A program made the translations under genes and the position numbers. Below, piece after piece: positions 1 through 11,270 of a stretch of DNA of 64,000 nucleotides. This stretch comes from Penelope pileata (taxonomy: Eukaryota; Chordata; Aves; Galliformes; Cracidae), in assembly GCA_013396635.1 (NCBI GenBank), contig WBMW01005913.1, positions 63,785 to 127,784 on the forward strand. The letters are read 5' to 3'. The notes under the pieces were generated by a model that made no database searches, was not told the DNA's origin, and was given only the letters and a program-made list of their open reading frames with translations. The first letter of the stretch is position 1; every line of letters begins with the position of its first letter.

Positions 1-2300
1 GGATCTGGGACGAATGGTTTCCTTTTCACAAGACTCTTCCCCAGCCTGTATTTCATAGGCAGGTTTTTCAGGCTGTCTGCGTTACTCTGAAGCTGCTTTC
101 TTGGTTCTTGGTTTTCTTCCAACTGTAATTCTCTTGAAGCTCTTCGCTTGCTTGCGTTCGTAGGCTGTGAAAAGCATGGTAGGTAGCAAGGAAAATAGGA
201 AGTTCCAATGCAATTCCCAGAGGTTATGTGCAGGATCGAAACCAAAAACTGTTTTAGGTTTGTTTTGGCCTGCATAGTTGGAACCTAGAACTGTGCAGTT
301 ATTAATGCTCAGCAAAACATTCCAGTGGGTACGTACCCGTGAACCTGCTGACTTCTTGTTGCTGTATTTAAAGAGATGCAGCAGAAAATAAAACCTAGTT
401 TATCCAGTGAACTTTAACAGCACTGCATCTGTTCAGATGACGTGGTTTCTAAGAACATGCTTTTTTTAGAGCTCCTGTTACTTTTCTGATCATTCCTTGA
501 GCCAGGGCAACAGAACCGTTCATACAGACACTGCCTGGCTCCTGCATTCCTGGTGACTCGTTTGTCTGAGACGTGGAAAAGGAGGAGAAACGACTCCAAC
601 ACTGTGAATGTGCCCTCTTCATACACTGCAGGTTTCCTCCAAGGAGTCCTTCGTGGTGTTGCCTCCTGCTATGCACCAGTCTGCTCTCCAGCACAGGTGG
701 AATTTTTTTATGTCCCTCAATCCATTTTGGTCCCCTTTGCAAATGTTATGGTTGCCTCACCTCCCCTGACCTAAGCACTAATTTCTGGCCTTGGTTGGAA
801 TATAATCCAAGCCAGAAAATAGGAGCCAATATCTTACATCTGGTCAGCAATCAACTCTGTAGCCAGTATAAGAAAAACAAGTCTGAAAAAATACAATAAC
901 CAACAGCAGAAGTGAAACTCACGTTGATCTATGAAGAAATTGTCTCTGGGAATTCTCTCAGTCCCCAGAATGTAGAGATTGGACTGTTTCCTTTAAAGCA
1001 TGAGGAGACCAAAATTGCATTCTAAGATTGCTACCGTGTTTGGTGATTTCGGGTCCACCTAGGGTGCCAGAGGGCATTTCGAAGGTGTTCTCCCCTGGGA
1101 GAGTGGCAGTGATTTGTGGCTCTCAAGTGGAATTTCTGCTGCTGAAACCTCCTACTGGATTTAATTAACGCTCTCGCTGGCCTGCACCAACTGCTCAGAA
1201 AGTGCTTCTCGTCTGGTCTTGTAATTATCTCTCAGGGTGTCTGTAAACACCGCGTGCAGTGGAATGCTGCTGTTGGTTGCGTGAGGGGGTCGTCACCTCT
1301 GTACACTGAACAGATACCGAGAGCCTTTTGTATAAGTAGTTGAAACTAAAAAAAAAAAGACATGCCTTACCACATTTTACATCAAGGTTTTTACCTACTA
1401 ATTGGAGTTTACCAATTAGTGGAAACTTAACTGCCTTTCAAAGTCATTAGAATTGTTCAGCTGGGGAAATAGCTAAATTGTAGCTGAGGTTGGTGGGCAT
1501 AAGAAACAAACATAAGAAGCAATCAAGCTCTTATTAGTAACTGAATGCCCTAGACATGTAGCTAAGTTTAAATGTACGCTGGGCTGTGTCGCCCAGTGCT
1601 GGCTGATGAGGATGTCTAGTGTTACCCTGATTCCTGCTCTGTAAAGGGCAACAGGACTTTTTATGTTCTGAGTAAATAAGCAGTATATGTCCAGAGGTAA
1701 ATAAGCAGGACTATGACAAAATATGTTATGTTTACAGTTAATGTGTGCATGCTGCAGACATGTTAAAGCTAACTGCTTGGCAACTTACTGAGCTTCTCAG
1801 GTAGAAGTTGTAGCACATGGATTTCTTTGCTTCCACAGCAGTCCTGCTAACAGCACACAAGCATCTAATTTTAAACCAGCCCTATCACAGACCTACAATT
1901 CAGTTTCCCCAGATGACAAAAGCGACCCATTAAGCTTTCAAAACCTGCTCACATGTTGGGACATAAAGGGGTTACTGTCCATATGCATTACTGTGGACTC
2001 CGTTCCTTTTCCCACCAAAAGTGGGAGCTCCATACCAAATATTTGTTCGTGGATGTACAAGTAGCACTTGACTCATGACAAGGAGATCTTTCTACCAGCT
2101 AATCTCTTCCCTTTCTTAAACTACTACAGGAGCTGTAGCTTGAGGACTTTTCTTACAAAATGGTGAGAGTCAAGGCTGGTCCTGTGGAAGTTCCTATTTT
2201 TACTCTAGGACAGGAAAAGTTTCGCTCTGTTGTCTGAGTCCATTCAATTGGCCTTGCTGCTGTCCTCATTTTATTAGAACATTAGAGTGGCTTTTTAGAT
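1..2300. other. Non-coding sequence with possible minus-strand exons at the left edge
   Basis: I found no recognisable gene or repeat family in this stretch. Two minus-strand segments (82-361 and 482-565) have open frames next to plausible splice sites and are treated under findings. A short hairpin lies at 1395-1422, and an A run sits near 1348. The rest is unique-looking AT-rich sequence that could be intergenic or intronic. Confidence 0.5.
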
Positions 2301-2684
2301 TAGAATCATTTGAGTTGGAAGAGACCTTTAAAGGTCACCTCATCCAACTCCTCTACAATGAACAGGGACACCTACAGCTAGATCAGGGTGCTCAGAGTCC
2401 CGTATAGCCTGACTTGAGTGTCTACAGGGACAGGGCTTCCACCACCTCTCTGGACAACGTGTTCCAGTGCTTCACCATCCTTATTATAAAAAACTTTTTT
2501 CTTATTTCCACTCCAAATCTTCCCTCTTTTAGTTAGAAACCATTCCCCCTTGTCCTGTTACCACAGGCTCTGCTAAAGACTCTGTCCCCCTCTTTCCTGT
2601 AGCCCCCCTTTAGATGTTGAAAGGCTGCTGTCAGGTCTGCCCAGAGCCTTCTCTTCTCCAAGCTGAACAGCCCCAGCTCTCTCA
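2301..2684 (-). mobile_element. CR1 LINE retrotransposon, 5'-truncated 3' end
   Basis: The plus strand reads as the reverse complement of an avian CR1 3' end. It begins TAGAATCATTTGAGTTGGAA and continues through the conserved segments for 'AGAGACCTTTAAAGGTCA', 'CACCACCTCTCTGGACAAC', 'AAAAACTTTTTTCTTATTTC' and 'AAGCTGAACAGCCCCAGCTC'. CR1 is the dominant non-LTR retrotransposon of birds, and its copies are usually cut short at the 5' end, as here. The copy covers the end of the reverse-transcriptase reading frame and the short 3' untranslated region, and it is too short and damaged to make protein. It resembles the CR1-F type in wording, but the subfamily is from memory. The right (5' truncated) edge falls at a single ambiguous base, 2685. 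Confidence 0.95.
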
Positions 2685-3047
2685 NAAATTATTACTGCAG
2701 GCTTGTCTGAGTAACCTAGACTCTTGTCCTCAGATATTCCCTCATGACATAGCCACAGTGGAAACCTCAGCTCATCTAGCTATGCTCCAAGGCAATTAGC
2801 CAGTGCTTTTACCACAACTTCTGACAATGGATCTGAACAACAGCACTGACTTGCATCATTGACATCTAGTTGTTCTGGTGGCTCGATTTCCCTCTTCTTT
2901 CTTCCTCTTTTGTTCATATTCTCCTTTCTTTTCTTCAAACTTTTCTACTTGCTTCAGGCATGCCAGCACAGTAATGACCTACACAGAGCAATTTTCAGTC
3001 TGTGATCTCCCCAGATGTAGCAGATATTAACAGCGATAAGCCATGTG

Positions 3048-3123
3048 AAAAAAACCAAAACCAAAACCAAACCAAAACAAAACAAACAAAACAAAACACA
3101 ACAACAACAACAACAACAAACAA
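3048..3123. repeat. (CAAAA)n / (CAA)n simple repeat
   Basis: This is an A/C-only stretch made first of CCAAAA and CAAAA units and then of about eight CAA triplets (from about 3098). It is an interrupted microsatellite. The open frame that runs through it gives only lysine, threonine and glutamine repeats and is not a gene. Confidence 0.9.
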
Positions 3124-5448
3124 TAAGCCTTTTTAAACCTGTACATCCTAAGAAGTCTAAACCAAATGCTGGAAAGTTTTATTGCAACAAACTTGTTTTA
3201 GTGAGGCCCATTTGGGAGTTCTCTAATAAGCATGTATGGGTTATTAAAACACGTAACTCAGTTTCCTGCATTTCACTGGTAGATCGTGCATTGTTATAGC
3301 ATCCTTTCTCCTCTCCAACACTTTAGAAACTGTGTTGAGGATGGTAGCTGACACTAATCTATGCTTGGCTGATGAGTTGGAGGAGAAAATGAAAGAGCAG
3401 AAAGTGAGTCATTTTCGAGGGTTCAGAGGGTTACAGCACTTCCCTTGAATAATCTGAGCTCATAGGTGCTTCCATTGTAACATCTCTTGCTTTGTCCCAC
3501 TGAAATGAGCAGAAGAAAAAGTGCAGTTTTGATGTATAATTACCAATATGTGGTTGAATCATTAAAGATTTAAAGTTGCAACAGAGTTGGCATCACCTGC
3601 ACCCTTTTATGTGAGGGACAGGGTCTATTTGTACAGCCAAATTTGCAAAACCTGCTCATCCCTACGCAAGAAAAAAAAACAAAACACCTTTTGATTTCTG
3701 TAGATTTCAACACACAGTGCTGGTGAAGGAGCTTTTAAACAGTGCACCACATTCAGCTCCCATGTAAATATGCATGACTTCTTCCTAAGTACCAGGCGTC
3801 AGGTTTATCTGCTATCCTGTAGGATAAACACTATCCCTATAGGACTGCACTTGGCCTAAGATTTCTGGATCTGTCATCTTATTAATTCTGGTTGCACAGA
3901 GCCTTTTGGAGATAACTCCAGTGAAGTGTGAGCAGCAGCATCCAATTCTGTGCTCCAGTTTTCCACAGACACATAAAGCAGCAGGGGTTAGCAAAGATGA
4001 CAGGTCACACTTACCGTCAGTTCAGTGAAAAGATCAGTATTAATGGCTTAGGAATCAAATTAGCCACTCCTCCTCTTTTAGTGAAAGCTGGTGTGTCAAA
4101 GGTTGCTGTCTCTCAAGAGAATAGTGGGGTGCAGATGGCTGAAAATCCTGTCATGCTTTTATGGAAAATTAAATTTTGGCGCATTGTTTTCTTTCAGATC
4201 TCGGAACTCCTGAGGAAGCCACCCTGTCACCACCTGGCTGGGCTCCCTCCTGTCCAACCACTTCCATCTGTAGCCATCTTTCCACTCTAATTGAACAGAT
4301 TTCCTACACAGACTGGTTGCTGGTTGCCAGACAGCGTTAGGTGGCTGTCAGCAAATGGGCTGCAAATCACTTTTATATTTGTTTAAATGAAGTTTCTTCT
4401 CTCGTCTTTCATTCATCTTCAGTGAAGGTCAAGGTCAGCAGTGAGAGGCTTTTTAAAAAGAAAAAATCACTGTTTATTTCCCAGCTAATGTCTGTTTGTA
4501 GGAATGCATTGCTTTTTTCAAATGCAGTTTAATACTGGGTTTATTTCAATATTAGATCCCTTACATAGCAGTGTTACCCATTCATCTTTTCTGAGGATTC
4601 ACTTGTACCCTTCAGTGAGGTGTTCAAAAGCCTTTGCACTTTAAAATATAAATTGTTAAATTCCCATTTGTTAGACCAGAAGACATGTGGAATTCCAAGA
4701 TATTCATCTGGCCTCTGCTTGGCTTTGCAGCAATTGCGGAGGGTTTATCAGAGCAGCTTGGTGCTTTAGTCCATCACACACAATGCCTCTGGCCTTTTGA
4801 TAGTCCAGAGGAGGATGGACATTTCATCTCCATTGTAGACCAAGTCCTGTTCCACAAAATTCCCAGCTTATTGTAAGTTTTTCTTCAGGCTTTAAGGGTA
4901 ATCAACAAACTGAATTTTTCCCCTTATTTTACGTATTGTCTGGACCACTACGAAAGTCTTTGCAGAATATCCACCTAGATTTGCCATCAGTTCCAAGGTA
5001 CTTTGAATCACAGCTTTTGTGTAATTACTGATATATTGGAGCATACTCAGTAGTCTGGAGAGATCTACGTGGCTCCGTAGTCCTCCTCCACAGAGAAGGA
5101 AACTCATGGAGGCACTGTTCAAGAGTACGAAAGGAATGCTGAGCGTACTGCACTAGCACTGTCATTGGAAAAAAGCATCCCAAACTTGCCATGGAAGACC
5201 ACCAACTATTTACTGCTACTTTAACCTGAGATTCAGGTGTGAAATAGGGCCTCTAGCACCTCCCTTCTTGATGGCTGCCAGCTGATGCAAGGCTCACCAA
5301 GCTTTCAGGTTCTCTGACTGATCTTTTTTACATACGCCTTTTTGCTTCCTGAAGAATTTAGGTTGGTATGTAATTCAGTCTTCATGTGAGAGCAAAGACA
5401 AATAAGTTGTGCAGATTGAATGGGAAAAGGTAGGTACAACTAAACCTC

Positions 5449-5464
5449 TTTTTTTTTTTTTTTT
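5449..5464. repeat. Poly-T run (16 T)
   Basis: This is a homopolymer of 16 T, equal to poly-A on the minus strand. No retrotransposon body that I recognise lies beside it, so I record it only as a simple repeat. Confidence 0.8.
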
Positions 5465-8430
5465 AAACTCTGTAGGGTACAAATTTGGTTTAATTCACAT
5501 GCTTTTCTGAAGAAGATGGGAGAAACAGCATTTCTTTTGGCTATTTGTGTAGCTTGTTACAAATGGTTGCTTCTGGAAAGTGTCTTGTTGCCGATTATAG
5601 GGATGCTTTGATCTTGCTAGGTGTTTTCAGCAGCAGGCAAGCTGAGTTTGAAATATTGAATTGAAATTAACAAATGTTCTCAGCTCCATCATTGTCAGTT
5701 TTTTCTGGTACTATCCAAAATGTTCCTGGGAACCTCTAATTGGTACTTGCACCCTTAGAAGTATCAGCATAGTTAAGAAACAGACATTTCTGTTAAGGAA
5801 AAAGGGAAATCCCAAGCAGTGTTCCAGTAGGCTCTTAGCTTGGTTCCTCACAAGTTATCTTGAGGCCTTTAATACAACCCATCCCTACCTGCTGAGCCCT
5901 GTTCATGGTACTGTGCCAGTCAACCTGAGGCCCTTCATAGCTGCTGTTCCTCCACATAGCCCAGGGCCACCTTACTCACAGCAGGGAGCAGACCACCAAT
6001 GACTCCAGCTTCCCAATGTCAGACTGTGGCCACCTTCTCCTGCAATAACACCCATCTAGCTCCTAACTCTTCTCATCCTCATGCCCACATGTCCACATGC
6101 CCTTTGCCTCCTCCTCCACACTCACAGCTTAGGACTTGCGTGTAGCACATCTGCCTGGGCAGCTGCTTGGCCAAGAGTCATAACTGGACACTCAGTCCAA
6201 GACTTTTAAGGGAAAATCCATTATTTTTGACACAGGACGGATCTATCTCTCTGTTTAACTAGATACCAGAGCTGTTAAAAATAAGATGTAAAGAAACTGA
6301 CAGAGAAAAACCAAACTCTCGATTCAAAGGATCAGACTCCTCACGCAGCCCCAGCACTGTGAATAAAATTCTAGTCAACATCCATAATTTATCAAAATAC
6401 TTTCCTAAACTTTGGAGCTTTAACTCCTTGGTAGATGACTGATGTTTTTACTACAACTGAAGTTGTAAAAGGACACAGGAACTTCAAGAGAAGCATGTAG
6501 TACAGCATGTTTGTGTGTGGCAGGACAGAATAGGGTTGACTTCTTGTTTAGCCTGGATGAAAAGCAATGTCAGAGAGCACTGCTCTTCGGAGCAGTCTCT
6601 GAGGAAGGACACAAAACACCAAAAACTGAATCTTCTGAATGCGTCCTTTGTTCTGAGCTTTGTTGAACTGCACTGTGATGAAAGGTTTAAGAAATATTTA
6701 GGTCTGACCAGTCCTCTTCCTCTACTTCATATTAACACTGGTGTTGGCTTTTGTGGGAGCAGGTCCAGGCTGCCCCTGGGCCCCCTCAAAATGTGATAAA
6801 TGTAATGCCATTAAAAGGAAAGCTATTGTGTTAATTAAAATGAGACCCATTTTCTAAATACCAAGCATCCATGTCGTCCAGGAAGGTCTACAGCCATGGA
6901 AGTGATACAGAGCAGAACAAAATCCCTACACGTTGTGCTCCCTGAAGATTCCTAGGTCCTTGGAAGCGTCAGGTCCTGGTCCAGGTCTCAGTACCTGGAG
7001 ATCTAAGGACGACTCCTGAAGGTCATGACCAAAACCAAGTCCTTCAGCTTGTAAAATTGGCAGGAAAATAAATCTTTGCAACACTTGGAAACGTTTAAGC
7101 AGCGCCTCCAGAGTATATAAAAATGAAAAGCAGTAAACAAAATAAGTTAGGATGAAAGATAATATTTTACACCCTTTTCTATTTTACTGTTTCGATTAAA
7201 TAAACCGTGCTCTAAATTTGACAAGTTCTATGTTCATCAGCCAGCATATCCTTCTTATAGTTTCTAATAAGGATATAATTGCATATTCTTGTAATTATAA
7301 TTCAATATGCACCATCTTTGGGCAACACAGACAAGAAATAAATAATGTATATTTCAAGCCTAATTTAATTTTCAGCGATTAAAAAGTAATTAACACCAGT
7401 TTGTGCAATCTGTACAATCACATTTCTTGCCATCACTTTAATTTTCTTGGAACTGGAAAAGCTGACAGCTTTTTAAGGGAAACAAAACAAATGTTGTTTC
7501 GGTCTTTCCAGGCTGTTCACAGTCAATCCCGCTATCCTCATCCCTGTAAGCAGTCGCGCTAATTCCAGTGAAATCCCTCACCCCAAATTCAAGTGGAGAT
7601 GAATCACAGCCCTGGAGCTGCGGCAGTGCAGGAGGAGGCTGTTTCAGAACCACTGCTGGCTCTGGCACAGCAGCAGCTGCCATGTGCTCTGCTGTGGGGT
7701 AGCTGAGGTGTGGGTCTGGCAGCAGCAAGGCCCCGATGCCCAAGCTCTGCATTGGTATTTTCGGCCTTTTTACACACAGAACATTTGGCTTCTGGTTTCT
7801 CTTCTGGTTGTTTCCTTGACTGGCTCCAGTGTTTTCTCCTTTTAAAGATATGGGTTACAATGACCAGTTTTTGCTGATGCATGTCTACTTCCTTCATTTC
7901 TCTTCCTTCCTCTCTCTCTACCTCTCTGTTTTTCTCTGTAGCCCACGTGTGATTTTAACCAGGCATCTGCTTGTAGCACTCAGGTTAAGTCACTCCGCTA
8001 CCCCCCACACAACTCTGGTTTGCTGCAGAAGCTGAATCCTGACTTGCAGTCTGCCTTGGAATGCAGCAGGGTTCACGTGCTTCTCATCTGCAGGTGAGAG
8101 GGGCTGCGTGTGCAGCAGCAGAGTCCTGCCCTGACATCCCCATGACAGCAGGCACTGCGCTGCAGGGCCCACCGTGCTGGAGAGTGACAGCACAGACTGC
8201 GAGAGCAGAGCTGGGCAACTGCTACCACAGCCTCCTGTGATAACTGCTTTATTTTGTGTCCTGCAGGTTTAACCACTTTCTGTAGCACAGAGTTAGCACA
8301 TTGTAAGCCGCTGATAGATTTTCCAAAAGAGAAACATTTGTCGTAATGATGTTCTTACCTTTGGAGTGCTGTATCAGTACTAAAGTCTGTCATGGCACCT
8401 TGCATTTTCAGGCTATTTGGAAGCATTAAT

Positions 8431-8468
8431 ATTTATCTATGTATCTATCTCACTATTAATGTATCTAC
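8431..8468. repeat. Interrupted TATC/TCTA microsatellite
   Basis: Loose repeats of ATCT and ATGTATCT with an interruption are visible. It is short and probably an old, decayed microsatellite. Confidence 0.55.
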
Positions 8469-11139
8469 ATTACAATATATGTAATTAATGGGTTCTGGCT
8501 GTTCTTTAAGTTGCCAGTTGTTCTGTAAAATTTTAGTGGGGAATAAGGAGCATACTAACACAAAGAGATCATTAAATAAGGAGTTGTAAACATTCATTCA
8601 CCAGTTTGCAAAGTAACAACAATTGCTCTGCCAGCAAATATCTTCACCAGTAAATCTTTCTGTTTATATTCTCTAGGACACAGACAAAGAAAGGGACTGG
8701 TGGACGTGATGGTTCTCTCAGTTGTTTTTATCACCGCCATGCTGAATCGTCTTTGGTAAGCTGTTTTACAGATCTTTCCACACCAAATTTTTGCCGGTGT
8801 AGAACAAGAATTCCCGGATGCCTCTGTTTCGCTTGTTATACTGCTAGTAAGGTTTTTGTTACAGAGAAGATCTTCAAACCTGTGCAATTCATTGAGCGTA
8901 GGTATGGCTTTTACAGCTAATAGGTATGGGCTTTTTGTCCTCTGGCCATTAACCCTGATAATAAATGTGAAAAGATTTCATCAATGTGATTCTCCTTAGA
9001 AGTTATTTACATTTTGGTCTGGTGGTCTTCCTTGGCCTAATATACAGCACATAAATGGACCTGTTTGGAAATGCAAAAAGTGCATATACTGTAGCGATCT
9101 GATTACCAATTACTAAGAGTAAGTGCCCATTTAACATAACCAGGGGTAGTTACATTTCCTGTCTTTCTTTATATCTGCAATAAGGCTCTGAGGACATTTT
9201 GTTCAATTTCAGAGTATCTGGTACCTAGCAGTTGCACATACACATTTCTTACTGTTTTCATATCCTGCATTTCCCATTTTCTTTTCATGGCCCGTTGCTT
9301 AGGAATTGATTTTACTTCCCACAGAGAATTCTCCATAAACGAAAGTTTGGGAATAAGATTTTAACTTAAACAGTTAATTAATGTAATTCTCTGTTTATTG
9401 GCTTAATCAATAGCTTACAGATGGTAAAAAAAAAAAAAATACACACATTGGCTCTGAGACAGCGGGAAATTTATGCGTTCCCAGCCTGAATCCTTTCACA
9501 CCAGTTGCATAAAGACCCTACAGCAAAGTGTTATTAATAGGAGTTGGTGGATGTCACAGCACCCTAATTCTTAGTGAATAGCATCTACCTAGAAACATCA
9601 ATTGGCAGGCCCAAACTGAGCTGGCCTGGATAGGTGTTTCTGTACTCATTTGTATTTATACCGGGGAAATCATTATGTCAAAAGCCAGTCTCTTATTTAT
9701 GCAGAAGTAACACGGTGAGCAATACTGACACACCATACACTGAGGTGTTGGCAGTGAGGAGCTGCCTCAGCCTGCAGCAAGATTGCTTTTTAAACTAATT
9801 GCTTCGTTTTTGTCATTGTAGGATCGTGCATATGTGTAGCAATTTATGCAGTCACTTTGTGTTGGTTATTATTAATAAAACCTTTTGTCATTTTAATTAA
9901 GAACTTTCACTTCATTGAAAGCATATGAGTCTGAAGTGCAAAGTGTACCTTTAAAAAACAGAAATTACTGTCACTGAGTGTTAGTGGACGGGGGAGGCAG
10001 GCTATTAATGCCAACATTCCACTGATCTGTGCTTTAAATACGCAGGGGGATCACTTGTTAGTACTCAGCATGCCTTACCCAGCTCTGAGGCATTGTCCAA
10101 TGCTAAGCAGAATCTCAGGAACTGGTGATTAAAAGATTGTGACTAGGAAGCTGGGAATAAAGATAAAAAGAGAAGCATCCTAATAGTTTTTAAGTGTATC
10201 ATTTAGGTGAGAAAATTTTATCTGATGCTGTTAACTGGCAAACAGGTTGTCACTGAACAAGTCAGAATGAGAATCTGGGGATGATTCATGTACCCTGAGA
10301 AGAGTCATTTTCTAAAAAGGCCCTTTTAAAGGTCAGGAGTGAACAGTTCATGCATAAACAGTTTCTGAATGTAGAAGTCGTTTTCCTGAAGGAGTAAATT
10401 CTCATCCCATTAAGAGAAAAATTCTTAGTGACTCCCATGGCAGGTTTGGCCTGCAACTAGGAATTAATTAAAGGGAAGTGTCAGTGACTGACACTGGTAT
10501 CTCAAGCCCTGATATCATGTAATCTTTAAGCAGAAAAGAGAAATACAAAATACGCTTGTATCTAGAAATATGAACTGCATTTTGAAATAAGTCTTGGCGT
10601 TCAGACTTTCTATGCCTGTAAATGTTCTTGGTATGTGTCTTCATTGACCTAAATTCTGACAAATGAAGTAGGTTGAGAGATGAGTTAATGAGAGGCTAAG
10701 CTTTTCATACTAAATTCATGTTTCACATTATGTTTTACATTTCCCAGAAATAATTACTTATATATATGATAATAGATTCTCATGGGGAGTCCTGCACTGC
10801 AAAGGAATTCCACCATCTAAATATGTTACAGGTAATATTTTGTCGTTAACCGAAGTGGATATGTATGCATGATGATACAAATTTTATGTCAATACCTGAT
10901 GTTGTATTTATTAAATCAATGCAGTACCATTTTAAAAGTCTTTAAAGAGACTCATCTTTTTTAAAAAATCACTTATATTAATAAAAGCATTGTTCAAAAC
11001 ACGTTTCTTCCTTGAACCATTACTTAAAATTTGTAGGTTCTACATTTTCCTCCCATTAAAAGGGAATTCCTTCCTGTAAATCGGATACTCTACGTTTACG
11101 TACAAGAAGAAGAACAAGGTTGGACTGCCAGACTTGTAA

Positions 11140-11270
11140 GATCAAAGCCAGGCTGGATGGGGCTTTGGGCAACCTGGTCTAGTGGGAGGTGTCCTTGCCC
11201 ATGGCAGGGGCATTGGAACAAGATGATCTCTAAGGTCGTTTCCAGCCTGAACCATTCTATGATTCTATGA
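11140..11270 (+). mobile_element. CR1 LINE 3' end, sense orientation
   Basis: The segment contains the typical CR1 3' sequence: 'CCAGGCTGGATGGGGCTTTG', 'GGCAACCTGGTCTAGTGGGA', 'CCCATGGCAGGGGCATTGGA' and 'AGATGATCTCTAAGGTCG'. It ends in the diagnostic direct repeats ATTCTATGATTCTATGA. CR1 elements end in short tandem octamer-like repeats instead of poly-A, and this tail fixes both the family and the orientation. Only about 130 bases of the 3' end are left, so no coding part remains. It reads closer to the common short CR1 consensus than the copy at 62085, which suggests a younger insertion; that is an impression, not a calculation. Confidence 0.93.

Larger units (their letters stand above)
2685..11139. 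other. Non-coding stretch with simple repeats and AT-rich possible regulatory DNA
   Basis: No gene could be supported. The stretch contains the CAAAA/CAA simple repeat, a T16 run at 5449-5464, a TATC-like microsatellite, a pyrimidine tract at about 7889-7940, and an AT-rich segment at 7141-7400 dense in TAAT cores. A minus-strand open frame of 138 residues (7438-7854) has coding-like composition but no convincing splice acceptor. The plus-strand pyrimidine tract ending in TAG near 7941 looks like a splice acceptor, but no good exon follows it. The remainder is unique-looking intergenic or intronic DNA. Confidence 0.5.

Noticed and set aside
2614..2799. Plus-strand open frame with MLKGCCQVCPEPSLLQAEQP
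   Set aside because: Its first part is the antisense strand of a CR1 element, so it is not a gene.
3045..3299. Open frame starting MKKTKTKTKPKQNKQNKTQQ
   Set aside because: It begins in the CAAAA/CAA simple repeat and has no protein-like continuation.
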